Part shown: positions 1-5,174 of the stretch, piece by piece
Layout of the letters: each line of letters starts with the position of its first letter
Position numbering within the stretch: position 1 is the first letter of the stretch
Source: Ruminococcaceae bacterium UBA7101
GTDB taxonomy: Bacteria > Bacillota > Clostridia > Oscillospirales > Acutalibacteraceae
Assembly (NCBI GenBank): GCA_002493325.1
Contig: DKYL01000029.1
Span: 2,371 to 7,544, forward strand
Direction of reading: 5' to 3'
Length of the DNA: 5,174 nucleotides
Made by a program: the position numbers and the translations under genes
The notes under the pieces: model-generated
The model's input: only the letters and a program-made list of their open reading frames with translations
Told to the model about the DNA's origin: nothing
Databases searched by the model: none

Positions 1-45
1 CTCCAAAACCGCGTGCCGAGGGTTCAAGTCCTTCTGCCCCTGCCA
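1..45 (+). tRNA. tRNA-Trp (CCA), 3' portion only
   Basis: This is the 3' part of a tryptophan tRNA; the 5' half lies outside the window. The anticodon loop CTCCAAA is at 1-7 with anticodon CCA at 3-5. The 3' strand of the anticodon stem (ACCGC) is at 8-12 and the variable loop at 13-17. The T-arm is at 18-34: stem strands GAGGG and CCTTC with one G-T pair, and loop TTCAAGT. The 3' acceptor strand TGCCCCT is at 35-41, the discriminator G at 42, and a genomically encoded CCA at 43-45. The structure is complete for the part visible, and the anticodon fixes the identity as Trp. It is followed directly by an intrinsic terminator. Confidence 0.95.
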
Positions 46-49
46 TAAG

Positions 50-99
50 AAAGTCTTAAATTTCGCTTAACCAAGCGGTTTTTAAGGCTTTTTCTTTTT
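50..99 (+). terminator. Intrinsic terminator of the tRNA-Trp transcript
   Basis: The outer stem is AAAGTCTTAAA (50-60) pairing with TTTAAGGCTTT (81-91), 11 bp with one G-T pair. A small internal loop separates it from the inner stem CGCTT (64-68) / AAGCG (73-77), which has the tetraloop AACC. A T-rich tail (TTCTTTTT) runs to 99. There is no T tract on the other side, so it works in the + direction only. It insulates the downstream enzyme operon from tRNA transcription. Confidence 0.9.
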
Positions 100-263
100 G
101 CAAAAATCGAACTGCAAACAATATTCTGCAATTTTGTGAAGTTAAGTATCCGAATAAGTGTGAGGTTGCAAACGCAGTTAATAAATTATATGAGTTGCGG
201 AATGATTTGATATAGAATGATAGGATTTCTTAATTTTATGGTTGTTTTTCAAAATCTATTAAC
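100..263. other. Intergenic stretch without a supported gene
   Basis: No start codon with a ribosome binding site and no RNA gene is visible here. One + frame is open from 60 to a TAG at 213-215; its last part (about 111-212) reads like an amphipathic helix (residues ANAVNKLYELRNDL). It has no ATG, GTG or TTG start with a Shine-Dalgarno, and its upstream end runs into the terminator hairpin, so it is at best a gene relic. A cre-like sequence, TTGCAAACGCAGTTAA, lies at 166-181 in the same stretch. Neither reading is secure. Confidence 0.4.
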
Positions 264-293
264 TTGAACATACTGTATAATTTTATTTATAAA
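264..293 (+). promoter_or_regulatory. Candidate promoter of the GH110-GH95 operon
   Basis: TTGAAC (264-269) and TATAAA (288-293) are separated by 18 bp, matching the SigA consensus at 4/6 and 5/6. This would start transcription near 300 and give a leader of about 90 nt. An alternative is the perfect TATAAT at 276-281, which has no recognisable -35 box at 16-18 bp. A poor -35 would fit a promoter that needs an activator such as an AraC-family protein. The choice between the two is not settled by the sequence. Confidence 0.35.
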
Positions 294-334
294 AGATATA
301 ATTGCACAATAACTATGCTGAAAAGCACCTAAAA

Positions 335-357
335 TTATAGCACTTGAACTGCTGTAG
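335..357 (+). promoter_or_regulatory. Stem-loop / imperfect palindrome in the enzyme-operon leader
   Basis: TTATAGCA (335-342) can pair with TGCTGTAG (350-357), with two T-G wobbles around a 7-nt loop. The right arm coincides with the CTGCTGTAGG box that also appears in the regulator's leader. It lies about 17 nt upstream of the Shine-Dalgarno of the first enzyme. It could be a DNA operator or a leader RNA hairpin. There is no T tract, so it is not a terminator. Confidence 0.25.
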
Positions 358-374
358 GTAAATATTATTCTGAA

Positions 375-379
375 AAGGG
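375..379 (+). promoter_or_regulatory. Ribosome binding site that selects the GH110 start
   Basis: AAGGG at 375-379 lies 9-10 nt upstream of the ATG at 389, a normal position for the first part of an AAGGAGG-type site. An earlier in-frame ATG at 380 directly abuts this site and has no Shine-Dalgarno of its own. The start at 389 is therefore preferred. Confidence 0.7.
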
Positions 380-388
380 ATGTGTTTT

Positions 389-2023
389 ATGAATATTGTA
401 AATGCTACGGATTGGGGAATTTATCCTGACCATGATATAACAGAAAAATTGTTTGAACTGATTGAAGCATTAAAAAATATTTCCGAAGAAAAAACGGTCT
501 GTTTTTCAGAGGGTACGTATTTTATTGACAGTGAAAAATGCAAAAAACATATGCTTTTTATTACGAACACTGTTGGTGACAATGAATTTTCAAAGAATGA
601 AACACCGCATCTGAATGCTGTCCCTTTTTATTTTAACGGTATAAATCATCTTGTATTTGACGGGAATAATTCTGTTTTTGTTATGAACGGTAAAGTCACA
701 AATATAGCGCTGGAAAGCTGCTGTGATATTACACTGAAGAATATGGAAATTCGTCATTCCCACCCGGATATGCATGAACTCAGAGTTGCCCGAAAAAAAC
801 TTTTTAATGTGGAATTTGATATTGATAAGGATAGTGTTTATGAAGTAAAGGAAAACAGACTGTATTTCAAAGGTGCTGATTATTATTGTGCTGCTGATGA
901 AAATGCACTGAATGCACATTGGATAGGTCTGATGCGAAGAAAAACACCCCATATGCTGAAGCGTGTATCACATCCGCTGATTGGATGTACAGGTGTGACA
1001 GATTTGAAAAACGGCAGAGTACGTGCAAAGTATTTTAACACTTGCAGATTTAAAATGGGGGACTGCTTTTATCTGTTTGATGTCCGCCGTCAGTTTGCAG
1101 GCATATTTGTCAACAGATGCAAAAATATCAGGCTGGATAATATAAAGCAGCGTTTTAATTATTCACTTGCACTTGTTGCACAGGACAGTGAAAATGTTTC
1201 GCTTGTCAATTCTGTATTTGCACCGGAGGAAAATGCACCGAGAAAAATGGCTTCCGTTGCAGATTTCATTCAGATTTGTATGTGCAGAGGAAGTGTTTTT
1301 ATTGATAACAACCGATTTGATGGTGCAGGCGATGATTGCCTGAATGTACACGGAATTCATTTTAAAATAACCGAAAAAAAGGAAAATCGAATCACTGTAA
1401 GATTTATGCATCCGCAGTCACACGGTTTCAATCCGCTGCGTGCAGGTGATACAATTGCATTTGTTAATCCAAAAACACTGTTGGAAACAGCACGGGCTGT
1501 GATTATCAACACGGAGCTGATTGGAGAATATGAAATCAGACTGACACTTGATTCTGCCGAACAGGCAGCAGTCGGTGATGTAATTGAAGATATCTCAGCC
1601 TGCCCGAACGTAACCTTCTCAAATAATGTACTGAATCGTATTATAACAAGGGGCTTACTGTTCACTACCAGAGGCAGGGTTCTTGTGGAAAACAATCAGT
1701 TTATCAGTACCACAATGAGCAGTATTTTGCTTTCAGACGATGCGAAAAGCTGGTATGAAAGCGGTATGTGCCGTGATGTAACAATAAGCAATAATACAAT
1801 AGAATACTGCGGTCAAACGTCGATTCTGATAAAGCCCGAAAACAATGTGCATTTTGCGGCAGTGCATAAAAATATCAGAATAATCGGAAACACATTCAAA
1901 AAATATAAAGGTTTTTGTATAAAAGCGAAATCCTCTGATAACATCGAAATAAAGAATAATCGTTTTAAATCGCATAAAATAATTAAGCACAAAAATTGCA
2001 GGAATATTTCCGTGCAACAGTAA
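389..2023 (+). CDS. GH110 family alpha-1,3-galactosidase-like protein, cytoplasmic
   Basis: Predicted exo-alpha-1,3-galactosidase that removes terminal galactose from blood-group-B or linear B-type glycans, by inversion in this family. The protein is 544 aa, starting MNIVNATDWG. The fold is a right-handed parallel beta-helix with Asn-rich turns. Rungs are clear at about 85-125, 235-325 and 400-544, and non-helical segments at about 130-235 and 325-405 probably form the inserted beta-barrels of the family. The diagnostic block runs from D292 to the D315-D316 pair and on into CLNVHG. The spacing of +23 and +24 equals that of the catalytic Asp set I recall for a marine GH110 enzyme (D321, D344, D345). 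There is no signal peptide, unlike secreted Bacteroides members, and 17 cysteines, which suits a reducing cytosol. The stop codon overlaps the ribosome binding site of the GH95 gene, so the two are an operon. The family call is strong. Branched (fucosylated) versus linear substrate preference cannot be read from the sequence. Confidence 0.88.
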   Translation: MNIVNATDWGIYPDHDITEKLFELIEALKNISEEKTVCFSEGTYFIDSEKCKKHMLFITNTVGDNEFSKNETPHLNAVPFYFNGINHLVFDGNNSVFVMNGKVTNIALESCCDITLKNMEIRHSHPDMHELRVARKKLFNVEFDIDKDSVYEVKENRLYFKGADYYCAADENALNAHWIGLMRRKTPHMLKRVSHPLIGCTGVTDLKNGRVRAKYFNTCRFKMGDCFYLFDVRRQFAGIFVNRCKNIRLDNIKQRFNYSLALVAQDSENVSLVNSVFAPEENAPRKMASVADFIQICMCRGSVFIDNNRFDGAGDDCLNVHGIHFKITEKKENRITVRFMHPQSHGFNPLRAGDTIAFVNPKTLLETARAVIINTELIGEYEIRLTLDSAEQAAVGDVIEDISACPNVTFSNNVLNRIITRGLLFTTRGRVLVENNQFISTTMSSILLSDDAKSWYESGMCRDVTISNNTIEYCGQTSILIKPENNVHFAAVHKNIRIIGNTFKKYKGFCIKAKSSDNIEIKNNRFKSHKIIKHKNCRNISVQQ

Positions 2024-2027
2024 GGTG
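2022..2027 (+). promoter_or_regulatory. Ribosome binding site of the GH95 gene, overlapping the GH110 stop
   Basis: AAGGTG at 2022-2027 shares two bases with the TAA stop of the upstream gene (2021-2023) and sits 5 nt before the ATG at 2033. This arrangement indicates cotranscription and probably coupled translation of the two glycosidases. Confidence 0.85.
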
Positions 2028-2032
2028 AAAAA

Positions 2033-4261
2033 ATGCATAATATTTGGTATAAAAAATCAGCTCAAAATTGGCGTGAGGCTTTGCCGATAGGCAACGGCTT
2101 TACAGGGGTTATGGTGTACGGATCTTCAAAAAAAGAAAGACTGTGCTTTAATGACGGGGAACTATGGTCGGGGTATCCGAAAAATTATAATGCTGCTGAC
2201 AGCTTTGATAATCTTGAAAAAGTCAGAAAGCTGATTTTCGAGGGCAGAAACAGCGAGGCAGACGCACTTTGCGAAGATAAGCTGAAGGGCTTTTACAGTG
2301 AAACATTTTTGCCGCTCGGAGATGTTTTGTTTGATTTCAGCAAGACAGACAGAAATATAATTGCAAGAAGTCTTGATTTATCAACGGGAATACATACGGT
2401 TAAATCAAATGGCTTCAAGTCTGAAATTTTTTCTTCAAACCCTGACAAGGTAACGGTTTACAGAATAAAAGCCGACAAAAGATTTTCTGTGAAAATGAAG
2501 GCGAAAAGCAAGCTGCATCATTCTGTAAGGACAGATGGAGGCTGCTTAATGCTTTACGGCAATGCACCTGATTATGCCGCACCGAATTATTTGCGCACTG
2601 AGCTTTTCCCGATAAAATACAATGAGAAAAAAGGTATGGCTTTTTGTCTTTGTGCACAGATTTTTACAGATGGTATGCTTATCAGCCGAAAACACAGTCT
2701 TAAAATTGCAGGTGCATCTGAGGTGACTGTTTATTTTGCAACTGCAACAGGCTTTAACGGCTTTGATAAAATGCCCTGTACAGATACAAATGCGGTGATA
2801 AAAAAATGCAGATTGCATCTGAACAGAGTTGAAAAAAGCTATGATGTGCTGAAGAAAAGACATATCGATGACTTTTCAAGGCTTTATAATCAGCAAAGCA
2901 TTTCCTTTCATAAGGATGAAGATATTTCGACAGAAGAATTGCTGAATGCCGTAAAAAAAGGAGCAGATGAAAAAGCTTTCTGCGAGCTTTTATATAATTA
3001 CGGTAAATATATGATTGTTTCGGGGAGCCGAAAAGGCGGTCAGCCGCTGAATCTGCAGGGTATATGGAATCACGCTGTCCGACCGCCGTGGAGCAGTAAT
3101 TATACGGTGAACATAAATACCCAGATGAATTATTGGGGCGCATCACGTGCAGGATTGTCGGAATGTATTGAACCTTTTCTTCAAATGGTTTATGAAACTC
3201 TGCAGAATGGCAGAAAAACGGCAGAAATCAATTACGGCTGCCGTGGTTTTGCGTGTAATCATAATGTGGATATATGGCGTAAAACGCCGCCTGTTCAGGG
3301 TGATGCGAATTATATGTTTGCACCGCTTTGCGGTGTGTGGCTTGCAAATGAGATATTTGCCCATTATAAAAACGGATTTTTGAATGACTATACAGATAAG
3401 GTTAAGGAGATTGTTACCGAGTCTGCAAAATTTGCAAATGATTATCTGATTTTGCATAATGGTCAGTATGTGGTTTGCCCGTCTGCTTCCCCCGAAAATG
3501 TGTTTGTAAACAACGGAAAAAGGTGCAAGCTTGATTATGCGTCTGCCTTTGATATGGGACTTGTAAAACAGGCTTTTAAAAATGCAGTTGAAATTTCTGA
3601 TGATGTTAACTTAAAAAATGAAATCGCAGAGAAACTGCCAAAGCTATATCCGTTCAGACAAGGTGAAAACGGCATATGTGAATGGCATAAGAATTATGAT
3701 ACGCCTGAAAAAGGGCACAGGCATTTTTCTCCGCTGTATGCATTTTATCCTGCAGATATCATCGGATATTATGCTGACAGGGAAAAAACCGAATGGATAC
3801 AGCAGCTTTTTCATTACAGAACGGACCATTCCAATCAATATATCGGTTGGTCAGCGGCTTGGGCAATCTGTATAGCCGCAAGGCTTAGAGAGGGAGAAAC
3901 TCTTCAAAAGATTATCCGCAGTATGCTGAACCATTCCGTATTCAAAAATCTGTTTTGTGTGCATCCGCCGTTTTATTTTCAGATAGACGGCAATCTCGGG
4001 TTTGTTGCAGGTATAAACGAAATGCTTTTAACGGAAGAATGTGAAACGGTCGAATTACTGCCTGCTTTGCCTGAAAATTTTGCTCAGTCGGGTGCTGTGA
4101 AGGATATGGTTGTAAACGGTGTAAAAATCAGCTTTGAATGGAAAAACGGTGCTGTTGTAACTATTCACGCTGATAAATCTGTTAAGATTTTAGCTAAGCA
4201 TATTTCCGACAACGCACTTATCGACAATACGGTGGAAATTGTTCCTTCTCTGTCAGAATAA
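2033..4261 (+). CDS. GH95 family alpha-L-fucosidase-like protein, cytoplasmic
   Basis: Predicted inverting 1,2-alpha-L-fucosidase (some GH95 members are alpha-L-galactosidases). The length of 742 aa is close to that of single-domain family members. In order: an N-terminal beta-sandwich (about 2-245, with ALPIGNGFTGVMVYG and NDGELWSG), a linker ending near H277, an (alpha/alpha)6 barrel (about 280-640) and a C-terminal beta domain. Family signatures are PLNLQGIWN (338-346), NYTVNINTQMNYW, HNVDIW (410-415), SASPEN, GHRHFSPLY, GWSAAW and QIDGN. The likely catalytic set is N360/N362 (activating the water), E488 (acid) and D652. H564 matches the His that fucosidases keep. The E488-H564-D652 spacing fits Bifidobacterium AfcA numbering (E566, H678, D766, from memory) after one 36-residue shortening. 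There is no signal peptide, so action on imported oligosaccharides is expected, after or alongside the GH110 partner. Oddities: GAS replaces the usual PAE after MNYW, and YF is inserted before QIDG. Its last 9 bp overlap the 3' end of the convergent regulator gene. Confidence 0.92.
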   Translation: MHNIWYKKSAQNWREALPIGNGFTGVMVYGSSKKERLCFNDGELWSGYPKNYNAADSFDNLEKVRKLIFEGRNSEADALCEDKLKGFYSETFLPLGDVLFDFSKTDRNIIARSLDLSTGIHTVKSNGFKSEIFSSNPDKVTVYRIKADKRFSVKMKAKSKLHHSVRTDGGCLMLYGNAPDYAAPNYLRTELFPIKYNEKKGMAFCLCAQIFTDGMLISRKHSLKIAGASEVTVYFATATGFNGFDKMPCTDTNAVIKKCRLHLNRVEKSYDVLKKRHIDDFSRLYNQQSISFHKDEDISTEELLNAVKKGADEKAFCELLYNYGKYMIVSGSRKGGQPLNLQGIWNHAVRPPWSSNYTVNINTQMNYWGASRAGLSECIEPFLQMVYETLQNGRKTAEINYGCRGFACNHNVDIWRKTPPVQGDANYMFAPLCGVWLANEIFAHYKNGFLNDYTDKVKEIVTESAKFANDYLILHNGQYVVCPSASPENVFVNNGKRCKLDYASAFDMGLVKQAFKNAVEISDDVNLKNEIAEKLPKLYPFRQGENGICEWHKNYDTPEKGHRHFSPLYAFYPADIIGYYADREKTEWIQQLFHYRTDHSNQYIGWSAAWAICIAARLREGETLQKIIRSMLNHSVFKNLFCVHPPFYFQIDGNLGFVAGINEMLLTEECETVELLPALPENFAQSGAVKDMVVNGVKISFEWKNGAVVTIHADKSVKILAKHISDNALIDNTVEIVPSLSE

Positions 4262-5080
4262 AATATTCCTGAATTTGAGCGGAGAAATTCCTTCGTGTCT
4301 TTTGAAAAAGTAAATAAAATTTGATTCGTTCGCAAAGCCTGTCTGATAAGAAATTTCACTTATCGGCAGGCTTGTATTTTTTAACAGCTCCTTTGCTTTT
4401 GTAAGTCTTATTCCCAGAAGATAATCATAAGGCGACTTTCCTGTTTGCTTTTTAAACTGTCTTGAAAACTGTGATGGACTCATATTAATATATTTTGAAA
4501 TGTCATCAATTGTCAGTTTGTTCTGATAATTCTGTTGTATAAAATTTATTGCTGTCTGCACAACCGTGTTGCTGCATATCTTATTTTCGTTAACATTAAA
4601 CAGACTTATGATAAGCCTGTATATTTTTGAGGACATATTGCTTTCGCTTATACTTTCATTATTCTTTATAAGATTGTAAATATCCTTTATTTGTTTTTCA
4701 ATTTCACTATCAAAGCCGATAATATTTCCGAATCTGCTTATCAATTCCGTAAAAAGCTCTTTTATATTGCTTCCGTTAATATGAATCCAGTAAGCTTCAA
4801 AGCTGTCATTCGTATAGTAAGTGTGCGGATTGAAGCAGTCAATAACAGCAGTTTCTCCCGATTTTAAAGTCAGTTCCTTTCCGTTGACCAAAAAAGAAAA
4901 GCTTCCGCGTATGATATGTGTAATCAGAATACTGTCAAAACGGTTTCTCTCAACCTTGTAATCGCTGCTGCAGTAGAAATGACCTGCACTCAGCGGATAA
5001 AAGAAAATATCTTTATTTTGCGTGTTTGAATAAAAAAACATTTTTGATTTTCTTAAAATACCTTTTTGTAATTCTTCCAT
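4253..5080 (-). CDS. AraC/XylS-family transcriptional regulator
   Basis: A 275-aa one-component DNA-binding regulator, the usual AraC length. The N-terminal half (about 20-110) is a cupin-like ligand-binding domain, with the typical ITHIIRGSFSFLVNGKE and LKSGETAVIDCFNPH strands and the YWIHING end. A helical, very AT-rich linker follows (about 110-170). The C-terminal DNA-binding domain has HTH1 at about 189-214 (LTIDDISKYINMSPSQFSRQ) and HTH2 at about 238-267 (LPISEISYQTGFANESNF, ending GISP). The ATG at 5080 is chosen because GAGG lies 6 nt upstream; a GTG at 5092 in the same frame has no ribosome binding site and its bases form part of that site. The gene converges on the GH110-GH95 operon and overlaps the GH95 3' end by 9 bp. 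Control of those enzymes in response to a host-glycan sugar is an inference from position and shared leader motifs; the ligand is unknown. Confidence 0.93.
   Translation of the reverse strand: MEELQKGILRKSKMFFYSNTQNKDIFFYPLSAGHFYCSSDYKVERNRFDSILITHIIRGSFSFLVNGKELTLKSGETAVIDCFNPHTYYTNDSFEAYWIHINGSNIKELFTELISRFGNIIGFDSEIEKQIKDIYNLIKNNESISESNMSSKIYRLIISLFNVNENKICSNTVVQTAINFIQQNYQNKLTIDDISKYINMSPSQFSRQFKKQTGKSPYDYLLGIRLTKAKELLKNTSLPISEISYQTGFANESNFIYFFKRHEGISPLKFRNILF
4335..4382 (+). terminator. Intrinsic terminator of the enzyme operon, inside the regulator gene
   Basis: AAGCCTGTC (4335-4343) pairs with GGCAGGCTT (4365-4373), 9 bp with one T-G pair. After a single bulged T, GATAAG (4345-4350) pairs with CTTATC (4359-4364), 6 bp. 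The loop is 8 nt, and GTA then TTTTTT follows, ending at 4382. The T tract exists only in the + direction, so it should end transcripts coming from the GH95 gene, which stops 74 bp upstream. It lies wholly inside the regulator's coding sequence, in the codons around SLPISEISYQTGF of HTH2. Confidence 0.75.
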
Positions 5081-5086
5081 TTTCAA

Positions 5087-5090
5087 CCTC
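5087..5090 (-). promoter_or_regulatory. Ribosome binding site that selects the regulator start
   Basis: GAGG on the - strand at 5090-5087 is 6 nt before the ATG at 5080. It shows that the upstream in-frame GTG (5092) is part of the leader rather than the start. Confidence 0.7.
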
Positions 5091-5091
5091 A

Positions 5092-5123
5092 CAGCAGGAT
5101 TTATAAACTTTTCAGCAGATTTT
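5092..5123 (-). repeat. Direct repeat in the regulator leader, possible operator
   Basis: On the - strand, AAAATCTGCTG (5123-5113) and AAATCCTGCTG (5102-5092) match at 9 of 11 positions and are exactly 21 bp apart, two helical turns. AraC-family dimers typically bind direct half-sites at this sort of spacing. The pair lies between the predicted transcription start and the ribosome binding site, so binding there would fit negative autoregulation. This is inference only. Confidence 0.35.
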
Positions 5124-5145
5124 CAAAAGAAATCCAATTTTAATC

Positions 5146-5174
5146 ATTGTATAATAAAAGTAGCTAAAGGTCAA
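5146..5174 (-). promoter_or_regulatory. SigA-type promoter of the AraC-family regulator
   Basis: On the - strand, TTGACC (5174-5169) and TACAAT (5151-5146) are separated by 17 bp, each 5/6 to consensus. The start of transcription would be near 5139, giving a leader of about 60 nt before the ATG at 5080. The -35 box touches the window edge, so upstream operators cannot be seen. Confidence 0.75.

Noticed and set aside
380..388. Earlier in-frame ATG giving a GH110 protein three residues longer
   Set aside because: It directly abuts the AAGGG ribosome binding site and has none of its own; the ATG at 389 has correct spacing.
590..952. Antisense open frames across the GH110 and GH95 genes (for example 590-952, 1357-1695, 2754-3146)
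   Set aside because: They lack credible ribosome binding sites and recognisable protein motifs and lie opposite well-conserved coding sequence.
1368..1390. Slippery A-AAA-AAG heptamer in the GH110 gene, possible programmed -1 frameshift
   Set aside because: The -1 frame ends after about two dozen codons, the zero frame is intact through the conserved C-terminal rungs, and such A runs are common in AT-rich genes.
4271..4290. GAATTT...AAATTC inverted repeat just after the GH95 stop as a terminator
   Set aside because: It is only 6 AT-rich base pairs with no T tract on either side; the hairpin at 4335-4382 is far stronger.
5081..5092. GTG start giving an AraC protein four residues longer
   Set aside because: There is no ribosome binding site upstream, and the GTG is itself part of the GAGG site serving the ATG at 5080.
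1..5174. CRISPR array, insertion sequence, riboswitch or toxin-antitoxin pair
   Set aside because: No regularly spaced repeats, transposase frame, terminal inverted repeats, conserved aptamer-like leader or small gene pair was seen. No second copy of the tRNA 3' end was found within the window.

Overview
The window looks like low-GC Clostridia DNA, most likely from an Oscillospiraceae/Ruminococcus-type gut anaerobe. This is inferred from AT-rich intergenic DNA, SigA-like promoter boxes, AAGG/GAGG ribosome binding sites, Firmicutes-style families, and two leaderless (cytoplasmic), cysteine-tolerant glycosidases. No single marker fixes the genus.

Layout. Positions 1-45 are the 3' half of a tRNA-Trp gene (anticodon CCA, encoded CCA end), cut by the window edge. 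A strong intrinsic terminator follows at 50-99. Positions 100-388 carry no convincing gene: they hold a weak promoter candidate, a leader stem-loop and the Shine-Dalgarno site of the first enzyme, plus an open frame that may be a gene relic. Two genes then run on the + strand as a tight, probably translationally coupled pair: a GH110 alpha-1,3-galactosidase-like beta-helix protein (389-2023) and a GH95 alpha-L-fucosidase-like protein (2033-4261). Facing them on the - strand is an AraC-family regulator (5080 down to 4253). Its 3' end overlaps the GH95 gene by 9 bp. Its promoter (TTGACC-17-TACAAT) lies at the right edge of the window.

How the genes fit together. GH110 enzymes remove the terminal alpha-1,3-galactose of blood-group-B or linear B-type glycans, and GH95 enzymes remove alpha-1,2-fucose. 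Together they would strip both branches of the B determinant, Gal-alpha-1,3-(Fuc-alpha-1,2)-Gal. Neither protein has a signal peptide, so the predicted site of action is the cytoplasm, on imported oligosaccharides. No transporter is in the window. The AraC regulator is a plausible controller of the pair. Consistent with this, its leader and the leader of the enzyme operon share the 10-mer TGCTGAAAAG followed by a CTGCTGT(G)AGG box. The most unusual structural point is that the best terminator for the enzyme operon (4335-4382) lies inside the coding sequence of the convergent regulator, within the codons for its second helix-turn-helix.
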